Of a stretch of 64,000 nucleotides of DNA, positions 18,407 through 27,499 are shown one piece after another; position 1 is the first letter of the stretch, and each line of letters begins with the position of its first letter. The stretch lies in contig NZ_LWKZ01000012.1 in assembly GCF_001905005.1 (NCBI RefSeq), positions 983,061 to 1,047,060 of the forward strand, in the 5' to 3' direction. The DNA comes from Streptomyces sp. CB02923. Lineage in GTDB: Bacteria > Actinomycetota > Actinomycetes > Streptomycetales > Streptomycetaceae. A model generated the notes under the pieces. That model did not search any database. It had not been told where the DNA came from and saw only the letters and a program-made list of their open reading frames with translations. The position numbers and the translations under genes were made by a program.

Positions 18407-18569
18407 GGGCTCTCCTCGGCCGTCGGAACAAAGCGGGACGATCCGGGCTGCCCCTTCCCGGAGTACCGCCCGCCGCCGCCGTGCAAACGTCCTGGTGCCC
18501 CTTGTGGCCCGGCGGTTCTGATCTCGGCCGAGGGTGCGTAATGTGACGGTAACCCCCTCACGTGATACT

Positions 18570-18582
18570 GGTGTGCCACACC
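18570..18582. promoter_or_regulatory. Palindrome in the glnA2 promoter region
   Basis: GGTGTGCCACACC is a 6-bp-arm inverted repeat with a 1-base centre, just after a GATACT that could be a -10. It lies 54 bp before the gene and is a candidate operator. No clean GlnR box was found. Confidence 0.35.
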
Positions 18583-18635
18583 TCGTTGCCCGACGGGTGT
18601 GGACAGGCCGATTGACCTGCAAGGATTGGTGAGCC

Positions 18636-19997
18636 ATGGACAAGCAGCAGGAGTTTGTGCTCCGTACGCTGGAGGAGCGCGACATCCGCTTCGTACGACT
18701 GTGGTTCACCGACGTGCTGGGGTTCTTGAAGTCCGTGGCCGTGGCGCCCGCCGAACTTGAGCAGGCGTTCGACGAGGGCATCGGCTTCGACGGCTCCGCG
18801 ATCGAGGGCTTCGCGCGGGTGTACGAGTCCGACATGATCGCCAAGCCGGACCCGGGCACCTTCCAGATCCTGCCGTGGCGCGCCGAGGCCCCCGGCACCG
18901 CCCGGATGTTCTGCGACATCCTCATGCCGGACGGCTCCCCGTCCTACGCCGACCCGCGCTACGTCCTCAAGCGCATCCTGGCCAAGACCTCCGACCTCGG
19001 CTTCACCTTCTACACCCACCCCGAGATCGAGTTCTTCCTCCTCAAGGACAAGCCGGTGGACGGCACCCGGCCGAGCCCCGCGGACTCCTCCGGCTACTTC
19101 GACCACACCCCGCAGAACGTCGGCATGGACTTCCGCCGCCAGGCGATCACCATGCTCGAATCGATGGGCATCTCGGTGGAGTTCAGCCACCACGAGGGCG
19201 CCCCCGGCCAGCAGGAGATCGACCTGCGCTACGCGGACGCGCTGTCCACGGCCGACAACATCATGACGTTCCGCCTGGTGATGAAGCAGGTCGCGCTGGA
19301 GCAGGGCGTGCAGGCGACGTTCATGCCCAAGCCGTTCTCCGAATACCCGGGTTCGGGCATGCACACCCACCTCTCGCTCTTCGAGGGCGACCGCAACGCC
19401 TTCCACGAGTCGGGCGCCGAGTACCAGCTCTCCAAGGTCGGCCGCTCCTTCATCGCCGGCCTGCTGCGGCACGCGGGCGAGATCTCCGCCGTCACCAACC
19501 AGTGGGTCAACTCCTACAAGCGCATCTGGGGCGGCGCCAACCGCACCGCGGGCGCCGGCGGCGAGGCGCCCTCGTACATCTGCTGGGGCCACAACAACCG
19601 CTCCGCGCTCATCCGCGTCCCCATGTACAAGCCCGGCAAGATGGGCTCCACCCGGGTCGAGGTCCGCTCCATCGACTCCGGCGCCAACCCCTACCTCACG
19701 TACGCGGTGCTGCTGGCCGCGGGCCTCAAGGGCATCGAGGAGGGCTACGAACTCCCGCCCGGCGCCGACGACGACGTGTGGGCGCTGTCCGACTCCGAGC
19801 GCCGCGCCATGGGCATCGAACCGCTGCCGCAGAACCTCGGCGAGGCCATCGACCTGATGGAGCGCAGCGAACTGGTCGCGGAGACCCTCGGCGAGCACGT
19901 CTTCGACTTCTTCCTGCGCAACAAGAAGCAGGAATGGGAGGAGTACCGCTCCGAGGTCACCGCCTTCGAACTGCGCAAGATGCTGCCGGTGCTGTGA
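18636..19997 (+). CDS. glnA2: Glutamine synthetase homologue, GlnA2/gamma-glutamylpolyamine synthetase type
   Basis: A 453-residue GSI-fold ligase: FDGSAIEGF (51-59), HPEIEFFLL (128-136), HHEGAPGQQEIDL (185-197), HTHLSLF (243-249), NRSALIRVP (321-329) and RVEVRSIDSGANPY (340-353). In classical bacterial GlnA the adenylylated Tyr lies in an xLYDLPPEE segment after the last motif. Here the corresponding segment reads DDVWALSDSER with Trp382 in that place. In S. coelicolor the homologue next to glnE, GlnA2, is known to be a gamma-glutamylpolyamine synthetase, so ligation of glutamate to polyamines is the more likely reaction than ammonium assimilation. It is followed by glnE after 74 bp. Confidence 0.88.
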   Translation: MDKQQEFVLRTLEERDIRFVRLWFTDVLGFLKSVAVAPAELEQAFDEGIGFDGSAIEGFARVYESDMIAKPDPGTFQILPWRAEAPGTARMFCDILMPDGSPSYADPRYVLKRILAKTSDLGFTFYTHPEIEFFLLKDKPVDGTRPSPADSSGYFDHTPQNVGMDFRRQAITMLESMGISVEFSHHEGAPGQQEIDLRYADALSTADNIMTFRLVMKQVALEQGVQATFMPKPFSEYPGSGMHTHLSLFEGDRNAFHESGAEYQLSKVGRSFIAGLLRHAGEISAVTNQWVNSYKRIWGGANRTAGAGGEAPSYICWGHNNRSALIRVPMYKPGKMGSTRVEVRSIDSGANPYLTYAVLLAAGLKGIEEGYELPPGADDDVWALSDSERRAMGIEPLPQNLGEAIDLMERSELVAETLGEHVFDFFLRNKKQEWEEYRSEVTAFELRKMLPVL

Positions 19998-20071
19998 CCG
20001 GCGGCCCTCCTCGCGGGGCCTGACAGACTTTCGGCGGACTTCTGGCGAGCCTTTCGAGAGGCGGCACGGCC

Positions 20072-23000
20072 ATGGCACATCCCGCTCCGCAGGGACAGGG
20101 GCGGCGCAGCAGCGCCTTCTCCCGGCTGCTGCGGTACGGCTTCACCGACCCGTCGGCGGCCGGGCGGCTCCTGGAGGCGCCCGAACTGTCCGCCGTACGG
20201 GACGACTCGGTGCTCCTGGAGGCGCTGGGCGCCACCGCCGACCCGGACCTCGCGCTGACCGCGCTGCTCCGGCTGGCGGAGGCGCAGGACGAGGACGAGC
20301 GGCACAAGCTGCTGAGCACGCTGATCACCGCGAAGCCGCTGCGCGACCGGCTGCTGGGCGTGCTCGGCGCGTCCGAGGCGCTCGGCGACCACCTCGTGCG
20401 GCACCCGCGCCAGTGGCATTCGCTGGTCACCTACGAGGCGGCCGACCTGCACCCGACCACACCGGAGTTCGAGGCGGCGCTCGCCGAGGGCATCTGGGGC
20501 GAGCCGGGCCGGGACCGGCCGCGCCCCGACGCGCTGCGCGCCGCCTACCGCCGGTGCCTGCTGGGCATCGCGGCGCGCGACGTGTGCGGGACCACCGACC
20601 TCGCCGAGACCGCCGCGGAGCTGGCCGACCTGGCGACCGCGACGGTACGCGCCGCGCTGGAGATCGCCTGCGAGGAGCAGCCCACCGACGCCGCCGCCTG
20701 CCGGCTCGCCGTCGTCGCCATGGGCAAGTGCGGCGGCCGGGAGCTGAACTACGTCTCGGACGTGGACGTCATCTTCGTCGCGGAGGCACGCGACGGCACC
20801 GAGGAGGCCAAGGCGATCCAGGCCGCGACGCGGCTGGCGGGCCGGATGATGCGGGTGTGCTCCGACGTCACCGCCGAGGGCACGATCTGGCCGGTGGACG
20901 CCAACCTGCGCCCCGAGGGCCGCAACGGCCCGCTCGTCCGCACCCTCAACAGCCACCTCGCCTACTACGAACGCTGGGCCAAGACCTGGGAGTTCCAGGC
21001 GCTGCTGAAGGCCCGGCCGATGGCGGGCGACACGGAGCTGGGCAAGGAGTACCTGGCCGCGGTCACCCCGATGGTGTGGCAGGTCTCCGAGCGCGAGAAC
21101 TTCGTGACCGACGTACGGCAGATGCGCCGCCGCGTCGTGGAGAACATCCCCGCCGCCCAGGTCGACCGCGAACTGAAGCTGGGCCCCGGCGGGCTGCGCG
21201 ACGTGGAGTTCGCCGTACAGCTCCTGCAACTGGTGCACGGCCGCGCCGATGCGACGCTGCACAGCGCGAGCACCCTGGAAGCCCTCGCGGCGCTGGCGTC
21301 CGGCGGTTACGTCGGCCGCGAGGACGCCAAGGCGCTGGACGCCGCGTACTGCTTCCTGCGCACGCTGGAACACCGCATCCAGCTCTACAGGCTCCGCCGT
21401 ACGCACCTGATGCCCGAGGACGATCCCGACCTGAGGCGCCTCGCCCGCTCCATGGGCATGCGCACCGAGCCGGTGGAGACCCTCCGCAAGGAGTGGAAGT
21501 GGCACGCCCGTGAGGTGCGGCGGCTGCACGAGAAGCTGTTCTACCGGCCGCTGCTGGACGCCGTCGCGCACCTGGAGCCCGGCGGTACCCGGCTCTCCGC
21601 CAAGGCCGCGGGCCAGCGCCTCGAAGCGCTCGGCTACGCCGACCCGGTCGCCGCGCTGCGCCACCTGGAGGCCCTGGCCTCCGGCGTCACCCGCAAGGCC
21701 GCCATCCAGCGCACCCTGCTGCCCGTCCTGCTGGCCTGGTTCGCCGACTCCGCCGACCCGGACGCCGGGCTGCTGAACTTCCGCAAGGTCTCCGACGCGC
21801 TCGGCAAGACCCCCTGGTACCTGCGCCTGCTGCGCGACGAGGGCGCCGCCGCCGAGAACCTGGCCCGCGTCCTGTCGGCCGGCCGCTTCGCCCCCGACCT
21901 GCTGCTGCGCGCCCCCGAGGCGGTCGCGCTGCTCGGCGCGAAGGACGGCTTGCGGCCACGCGGCCGGGCCGCGCTGGAGCAGGAGGTGCTGGCCGCCGTC
22001 GGCCGCGCGGAGGGCGCCGAGCAGGCCGTCGCGGCGGCCCGCGGGGTCCGGCGGCGCGAGCTGTTCCGTACGGCCGCCGCCGACCTGATCGGCGCGTACG
22101 GCACGGAAGGCCACCCGGCCGAGGCGGACCGCGGCCACGCCGCCGACGTGATCGGCACCGCCGTCTCCGACCTGACCGCCGCCACCATCGCGGGCGCGCT
22201 GCGCGCCGCCGTCCGCGACCAGTGGGGCGACACCCTGCCCACCCGCTTCACCGTCATCGGCATGGGCCGCTTCGGCGGCCGGGAGCTGGGGTACGGCTCC
22301 GACGCCGACGTGCTGTTCGTGCACGAGCCGCGCGAGGGCGCCGACGAGCACGAGGCCGCCAAGGCCGCGCACGCCGTCGCCAACGAGATGCGCCGCCTCC
22401 TCCAGCTCCCGTCGTCCGACCCGCCGCTGCCGATCGACGCCGACCTGCGCCCGGAGGGCCGCACCGGCCCGCTGGTGCGCTCCCTGGCCTCCTACGCGTC
22501 CTACTACCGGCGCTGGTCGCTCGTGTGGGAGTCGCAGGCCCTGCTGCGCGCCGAGCCGGTCGCGGGCGACGCCGAGCTGGGGGAGCGGTTCATCGGGCTG
22601 GTCGACCCGCTGCGGTACCCGATGGAGGGCCTGGGCGAGGACGCCGTACGGGAGATCCGGCGGCTCAAGGCCCGTATGGAGACCGAGCGGGTGCCGCGCG
22701 GCGCCGACCCGACCACGCACACCAAGCTGGGGCGCGGCGGCCTCAGCGACGTGGAGTGGACCGTGCAGCTGCTCCAGATGCAGCACGCCTGGGCCGAGCC
22801 GGGGCTGCGCACGACCCGTACCCGTACGGCGCTGGCCGCGGCCCAGGACGCCGGGCTGCTCGCCACGGAGGACGCGCAGATCCTCGACGAGGCGTGGGTG
22901 CTGGCGTCGCGGGTGCGCAACGCCACGATGCTGGTACGGGGCCGCCCCGGCGACACCTTCCCGTCCGACGCGCGGGAGCTGGCGGCGGTCGGCCGCTACC

Positions 23001-23107
23001 TCGGGTACGAGGAAGGGCACGTCGGGGAGATGCTGGACGACTACCGGCGGACGACGCGCCGGGCCCGCGCGGTGGTGGAAGAGCTCTTCTACGGGGCGGC
23101 GGGCTGA
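20072..23107 (+). CDS. glnE: Bifunctional glutamine synthetase adenylyltransferase/adenylyl-removing enzyme
   Basis: A 1011-residue protein with two nucleotidyltransferase domains. The N-terminal adenylyl-removing domain has GKCGGRELNYVSDVDVIFVA at about residue 217. The C-terminal adenylyltransferase domain has GMGRFGGRELGYGSDADVLF at about residue 730. Each is followed by its DANLRPEG/DADLRPEG motif and a helical GlnD-PII/UR-type domain (LGPGGLRDVEF, LGRGGLSDVEW). GlnE covalently switches glutamine synthetase I activity in response to nitrogen state. Its true target must be another GlnA because the adjacent GlnA2 lacks the modified Tyr. Confidence 0.97.
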   Translation: MAHPAPQGQGRRSSAFSRLLRYGFTDPSAAGRLLEAPELSAVRDDSVLLEALGATADPDLALTALLRLAEAQDEDERHKLLSTLITAKPLRDRLLGVLGASEALGDHLVRHPRQWHSLVTYEAADLHPTTPEFEAALAEGIWGEPGRDRPRPDALRAAYRRCLLGIAARDVCGTTDLAETAAELADLATATVRAALEIACEEQPTDAAACRLAVVAMGKCGGRELNYVSDVDVIFVAEARDGTEEAKAIQAATRLAGRMMRVCSDVTAEGTIWPVDANLRPEGRNGPLVRTLNSHLAYYERWAKTWEFQALLKARPMAGDTELGKEYLAAVTPMVWQVSERENFVTDVRQMRRRVVENIPAAQVDRELKLGPGGLRDVEFAVQLLQLVHGRADATLHSASTLEALAALASGGYVGREDAKALDAAYCFLRTLEHRIQLYRLRRTHLMPEDDPDLRRLARSMGMRTEPVETLRKEWKWHAREVRRLHEKLFYRPLLDAVAHLEPGGTRLSAKAAGQRLEALGYADPVAALRHLEALASGVTRKAAIQRTLLPVLLAWFADSADPDAGLLNFRKVSDALGKTPWYLRLLRDEGAAAENLARVLSAGRFAPDLLLRAPEAVALLGAKDGLRPRGRAALEQEVLAAVGRAEGAEQAVAAARGVRRRELFRTAAADLIGAYGTEGHPAEADRGHAADVIGTAVSDLTAATIAGALRAAVRDQWGDTLPTRFTVIGMGRFGGRELGYGSDADVLFVHEPREGADEHEAAKAAHAVANEMRRLLQLPSSDPPLPIDADLRPEGRTGPLVRSLASYASYYRRWSLVWESQALLRAEPVAGDAELGERFIGLVDPLRYPMEGLGEDAVREIRRLKARMETERVPRGADPTTHTKLGRGGLSDVEWTVQLLQMQHAWAEPGLRTTRTRTALAAAQDAGLLATEDAQILDEAWVLASRVRNATMLVRGRPGDTFPSDARELAAVGRYLGYEEGHVGEMLDDYRRTTRRARAVVEELFYGAAG

Positions 23108-23183
23108 GGCCGGCAGGGCCGGGGGGCCGGGGCCCGCAGGGCCGGGGACGGAAGCCCGCAGGGCCGGGGGCGGCGGGCCGCGG

Positions 23184-24026
23184 TTACAGGACGGCGGGCC
23201 GCGGCAGCCGCGGCAGCCGGTGCGGCAGCGCCGCGTACCAGGCGAAGGCCAGGCCGATCCCGAACGCGAGGCACAGGATGCCGCCCACCGCGTCGAGCCA
23301 GAAGTGGTTGGCGGTGGAGACGATGACCACCAGGGTCGTCGTCGGGTAGAGCAGGCCCAGGACCTTCGCCCACACCGGCTTGGCGATCAGCGCGATCATC
23401 ACGCCGCACCACAGGGACCAGCCGATGTGCATCGACGGCATCGCCGCGTACTGGTTGGACATCGACGCCAGGTTGCCGGAGGCCATCGAGCCCCATGTGT
23501 GGTGGACGATGACGGTGTCGATGAAGCCGCCGCCGTTCATCAGGCGGGGCGGTGCCAGCGGGTAGAAGTAGTAGCCGACGAGGGCGACGCCGGTGGTGGC
23601 GAAGAGCGCGAGGCGGGCGGCGGCGTACCGGCCGGGGTGCCAGCGGTAGAGCCAGACCAGCACGCCGATGGTCAGTATGAAGTGCAGCGTGGCGTAGTAG
23701 TAGTTCATCGAGACGATGAGCCAGGTCACCGAGTCCACCGCGTGGTTGACGGTTTTCTCCACCGCTATGCCGAGGGTCTGCTCGGCCTGCCAGATCCAGT
23801 CCGCGTTCTTCAGCGCCTGGGACTTCTGCTCGGGCACGGCGTTGCGGATCAGGGAATACACCCAGTAGCTGACCGCGATCAGGAGGATCTCGAACCAGAG
23901 CCGCGGAGAGCGGGGAGAGCGCAGGCGGGCCAGCCGGCCACCGGAGGACGGGCTCGGTGCGCGGTCCTCGGTGGGCGGCGGCACGGCCGTACGGCCGTCA
24001 AGAGTCTTCACATGCGCTTCACCCAT
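23184..24026 (-). CDS. PAP2-superfamily membrane phosphatase/transferase
   Basis: A 280-residue membrane protein of the PAP2_3 (inositolphosphotransferase Aur1/Ipt1-like) type. It has about six TM helices, the PSMHIGWS motif around residue 197 and the ANHFWLDAVGG motif around residue 245, which carry the conserved catalytic His residues. The first 40 residues are polar and Pro/Ser-rich. It may act on lipid phosphates or transfer a phospho-headgroup. It converges on glnE across a 76-bp GC-rich gap containing imperfect GCAGGGCCGGGG repeats. Confidence 0.85.
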   Translation of the reverse strand: MGEAHVKTLDGRTAVPPPTEDRAPSPSSGGRLARLRSPRSPRLWFEILLIAVSYWVYSLIRNAVPEQKSQALKNADWIWQAEQTLGIAVEKTVNHAVDSVTWLIVSMNYYYATLHFILTIGVLVWLYRWHPGRYAAARLALFATTGVALVGYYFYPLAPPRLMNGGGFIDTVIVHHTWGSMASGNLASMSNQYAAMPSMHIGWSLWCGVMIALIAKPVWAKVLGLLYPTTTLVVIVSTANHFWLDAVGGILCLAFGIGLAFAWYAALPHRLPRLPRPAVL

Positions 24027-24237
24027 AGGCAGACAGTCTGCCAGAAAGGGGTCGGCCGCCGATCACCCTCGGGTCGGGTCCTGGGGAGGGCCACCTAGCA
24101 CCTTAGGGGGACGCGCGACCCCTGCCCAGGTCGGGGACGGGTCCGACTTCAGGCAGGGACGGATCCGCCCGGAACGGACGCCCGCGGACCTCTCAGGCGC
24201 GCCCGCGGACCCCACCAGGCGCGCCCGCGGACCTCAA

Positions 24238-25392
24238 TCAGGCGCGGCCGGAGTCCGCACCGGGGAGGCTGCCGTCCGTACCGGAGGGGCTGCTCTCCGT
24301 GCCATAGGAGCCACCCTCCGTACCGGAGGGCCCGCCCGCCGTATCGGAGGAGACCGCCGGTCCGGGGATCCGCGCGGCCCTCGGCACCGAAGCCGTCGAG
24401 CCGCGCACGACCAGTTCCGGGTGGAAGACGAACTCGCTGTGCGGCGCCGGGGTGCCCCCGACCTCCTCCAGCAGGGCGCGCACCGCCGCCTGCCCCATCG
24501 CGGTGACCGGCTGCCGGATCGTGGTCAGCGGCGGGTCGGTGAACGCGATCAGCGGGGAGTCGTCGAAGCCGACGACGGAGACCTCCCGGGGCACGTCCAG
24601 GCCCTGCTGCCGGGCGGCCCGGATCGCGCCGAGCGCCATCATGTCGCTGGCGCACACCACCGCCGTACAGCCGCGGGAGATCAGCGCGGCCGCCGCGGCC
24701 TGTCCGCCCTCCAGCGTGTACAGGGAGTGCTGGACCAGCTCCAGCGCGGCGGCCCGGCCCAGGCCGAGCTGCTCGCCCATGCTGCGCACGAAGCCCTCGA
24801 TCTTGCGCTGTACGGGCACGAAGCGCTTCGGACCGAGGGCCAGCCCGATCCGTTCGTGGCCCAGCGCCGCCAGGTGGGTGACGGCGAGGCGGATCGCGGC
24901 CCGGTCGTCCGGCGAGACGAAGGGCGCCTGCACCTTGTCGGAGAAGCCGTTGATCAGGACGAAGGGCACGCCCTGGCCGCGCAGCTGCTCGTAGCGCTGC
25001 ATGTCGGCGGAGGTGTCCGCGTGCAGTCCGGAGACGAAGATGATCCCGGCGACGCCGCGGTCCACCAGCATCTCGGTCAGCTCGTCCTCGGTGGAGCCGC
25101 CCGGCGTCTGGGTGGCCAGCACCGGGGTGTAGCCCTGGCGCGTCAGTGCCTGGCCGATGACCTGCGCGAACGCCGGGAAGATCGGATTCTCCAGCTCCGG
25201 CGTTATCAGGCCGACCAGCCCGGCGCTGCGCTGCCGCAGCCGTACGGGGCGCTCGTAGCCGAGCACGTCGAGCGCGGCCAGCACGGACTGGCGGGTGGTG
25301 GCGGAGACACCGGGTTTTCCGTTGAGCACCCGGCTGACGGTGGCCTCGCTGACACCCGCCTGCGCTGCGATATCGGCCAGCCGGGCGGTCAT
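24238..25392 (-). CDS. malR: LacI-family maltose regulator, copy 1 (MalR-like)
   Basis: A 384-residue LacI repressor: helix-turn-helix TARLADIAAQAGVSEATVSRVLNG at the N-terminus, hinge, and periplasmic-binding-like sensor domain (GLVGLITPELENPIFPAFAQ, VVGFDDSPLIAFTDPPLTTIRQP, HPELVVRGST). A C-terminal tail of about 45 residues is made of Gly/Ser/Thr repeats (GTEGG, GTESS, GTDGS). It is divided from the mal operon by the first alpha-glucosidase gene, transcribed in the same direction as that gene. MalR repressors in Streptomyces bind CTTGCAG-type sites and release on maltose signals. Confidence 0.88.
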   Translation of the reverse strand: MTARLADIAAQAGVSEATVSRVLNGKPGVSATTRQSVLAALDVLGYERPVRLRQRSAGLVGLITPELENPIFPAFAQVIGQALTRQGYTPVLATQTPGGSTEDELTEMLVDRGVAGIIFVSGLHADTSADMQRYEQLRGQGVPFVLINGFSDKVQAPFVSPDDRAAIRLAVTHLAALGHERIGLALGPKRFVPVQRKIEGFVRSMGEQLGLGRAAALELVQHSLYTLEGGQAAAAALISRGCTAVVCASDMMALGAIRAARQQGLDVPREVSVVGFDDSPLIAFTDPPLTTIRQPVTAMGQAAVRALLEEVGGTPAPHSEFVFHPELVVRGSTASVPRAARIPGPAVSSDTAGGPSGTEGGSYGTESSPSGTDGSLPGADSGRA

Positions 25393-25540
25393 GGAGGGGA
25401 CTGTACCGGTCGCCTGTCGGATTGCCCACGCTGCCCGCACCCGCCGGCGGGCGGGCAGCGCCGCCCGCCGCCCGCCCGGTCCGCCCGCGCTGCCCGTCCG
25501 GCCTGCTTGCGCCGCCCGCCCGGCCCGCGGAGCCGGTCCG

Positions 25541-27145
25541 TCAGAGCGCCCACCAGGTGCAGGAGTCGCCCGGCAGTACGGCGGTGCCGCCTTCGGCGGA
25601 GACCGTCGCGGAGGAGAGCAGGACCCGGCCGGGGCGGGGGAGTTCGACGGCGCGGTCCAGGGTGTTGAGGGTGCACAGCAGGTCCGTACGGCCGGAGCGG
25701 CCGGCGCGGGTGAAGGCCAGCAGCCCTTCGGGGGCGTCGGTCCAGGCCAGGTCGCCGTCGCCGAGGCCGGTGCGGTCGCGGCGCAGGGCGAGCGCCGCGC
25801 GGTACAGCTCCAGGGTGGAGGACGGGTCGCCGGTCTGCGCCCGTACGGACAGGTCCTTCCACGAGCGCGGCTGGGGGAGCCAGCTGCCGCCGGGCCCGAA
25901 GCCGTACGCGGCCGTCTCGCCGCACCAGGGCAGCGGCACCCGGCAGCCGTCGCGGTGCCCGTCCTGCCCGTCGCCGCGGAAGAACGCCGGGTCCTGGCGG
26001 ACCTCGTCCGGCAGGTCGGTGACCTCCGGCAGGCCCAGCTCCTCGCCCTGGTAGAGGTAGGCCGAGCCGGGCAGCGCGAGCATCATGAGGGTGGCGGCGC
26101 GGGCGCGCCGCAGTCCGCCGAGCCGGGTGGCGTGCCGGACCACGTCGTGGTTGGACAGCACCCAGGAGGTGGTGGCGCCGACCGAGGTGGTCGCGGCGAG
26201 CGAGGCGTCGATGATCGCGCGCAGCGAGGCGGCGGACCAGTCGGCGGTCAGGAACTGGAAGTTGAACGCCTGGTGGCACTCGTCGGGGCGGACGTACAGG
26301 GCAAGCCGTTCGGGACTGGGGGCCCAGGCCTCGGCGACGCCGATGCGCTCGCCGGGGTAGGAGTCGAGCAGGCGGCGCCAGGAGCGGTGGATCGCGTGGA
26401 CGCCGTCCTGGTCGAAGAAGGGCAGCACCTGGCTGCCGATGAGCTTGGCCTGCTCCTTGCGGCCGATGTCCGGCAGGCCCGGTGCCTTGACCATGCCGTG
26501 CGCGACGTCGATACGGAAGCCGTCCACGCCGAGGTCGAGCCAGAACCGCATGACGGACTCGAACTCGGCGTGCACGTCCGGGTCGTTCCAGTCCAGGTCG
26601 GGCTGTTGCGGGGCGAACAGGTGCAGATACCAGTCGCCGCGCTCGGTGCGGGTCCAGGCGGGGCCGCCGAAGACCGACTCCCAGTCGTTGGGCGGCAGCT
26701 CGCCGGACGCGCCCTTGCCGGGGCGGAAGACGTAGCGCCGCCGGGCCAGTTCCGGGTCGCGGAACCAGGGGTGCTGGTCGGAGGTGTGGTTGGGCACGAT
26801 GTCGACGATCACCCGCAGGCCGAGCGCGTGCGCGGCCCGTACGAGGTCGTCGGCGTCCTGGAGGCTGCCGAAGAGCGGGTCGACGGAGCGGTAGTCGGCG
26901 ACGTCGTACCCGCCGTCGGCCTGCGGGGAGGCGTAGAACGGGGTGAGCCAGACGGCGTCCACGCCCAGGTCCCGCAGGTACGGCAGGCGTTCGCGGGCGC
27001 CGCGCAGATCGCCGATGCCGTCCCCGTCGCAGTCGGCGAAGGAGCGCACGTACACCTGGTAGATGACGGCGTCGCGCCACCAGCCGGGGCGGCCGGCGGG
27101 TCCTGCCGCGCGGGCGGAGTCGGTCGAAGTCAGCTCCTGGGTCAT
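25541..27145 (-). CDS. aglA: GH13 alpha-glucosidase, copy 1 (cytoplasmic)
   Basis: A 534-residue GH13 enzyme without signal peptide. Core signatures: WWRDAVIYQVYVRSFAD near the N-terminus, VIVDIVPNHTSDQHPWF (region I), VDGFRIDVAHG with the catalytic Asp (region II), GVAEAW with the acid/base Glu (region III), and LSNHDVVRHATR (region IV). This set is typical of alpha-glucosidases and oligo-glucosidases that act on imported maltodextrins. The ATG at 27145 (MTQELTS) is preceded by AGGGA; an open upstream extension is Pro/Arg-rich and unlikely. It is divergent from malE and close in sequence to the copy after malG. Confidence 0.93.
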   Translation of the reverse strand: MTQELTSTDSARAAGPAGRPGWWRDAVIYQVYVRSFADCDGDGIGDLRGARERLPYLRDLGVDAVWLTPFYASPQADGGYDVADYRSVDPLFGSLQDADDLVRAAHALGLRVIVDIVPNHTSDQHPWFRDPELARRRYVFRPGKGASGELPPNDWESVFGGPAWTRTERGDWYLHLFAPQQPDLDWNDPDVHAEFESVMRFWLDLGVDGFRIDVAHGMVKAPGLPDIGRKEQAKLIGSQVLPFFDQDGVHAIHRSWRRLLDSYPGERIGVAEAWAPSPERLALYVRPDECHQAFNFQFLTADWSAASLRAIIDASLAATTSVGATTSWVLSNHDVVRHATRLGGLRRARAATLMMLALPGSAYLYQGEELGLPEVTDLPDEVRQDPAFFRGDGQDGHRDGCRVPLPWCGETAAYGFGPGGSWLPQPRSWKDLSVRAQTGDPSSTLELYRAALALRRDRTGLGDGDLAWTDAPEGLLAFTRAGRSGRTDLLCTLNTLDRAVELPRPGRVLLSSATVSAEGGTAVLPGDSCTWWAL

Positions 27146-27499
27146 CTGGCATCCCTGTTCGAGAGTGGGGCGTTTCGGGCAGAGCGTCCATGCATCGTCT
27201 TGCAGGGTCCAGGCATCGATCGGCGGACGGTCGTCTACGGGCTCAACGCGCGGAGCACACCTGGGTGACGGGCCGGTGAGCCGCCGGAGTCCCTGATGGG
27301 GGGCCTGCTGGGGTGCGGTGGGCGCGCTGTGCGCGGGCGGCGCCCCCTGCAACACCTTCCAGCGACCTTGCAGAAATTTGCCGCAAGGTCTTTCGGTTTC
27401 ATTTCCCCGCTGTTACGTTCCTGTCCGCCATCACAGGCGTTCCGAACGGCCGGGTGAGGCGTTCCGACGCCATCTCGGGCGTCCCCCTAAGGAGTTCAC
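27146..27499. promoter_or_regulatory. Divergent aglA-malE control region
   Basis: This 354-bp region holds several CTTGCAG/CTGCAA motifs: CTTGCAG at 27199-27205 (aglA side), CTGCAA at 27347-27352 and TTGCAG at 27368-27373. The region around 27360-27410 is locally AT-rich and probably contains the malE promoter. No ORF is supported. Confidence 0.7.
27365..27389 (+). promoter_or_regulatory. Probable MalR operator of malE
   Basis: ACCTTGC-N11-GCAAGGT is a perfect 7-bp-arm inverted repeat containing the CTTGCAGAAA motif known from streptomycete mal and amylase promoters. It lies about 110 bp before malE. Confidence 0.65.

Noticed and set aside
18541..18635. GlnR box upstream of glnA2
   Set aside because: GTAAC occurs, but the second half-site does not match the GlnR consensus at the required spacing.
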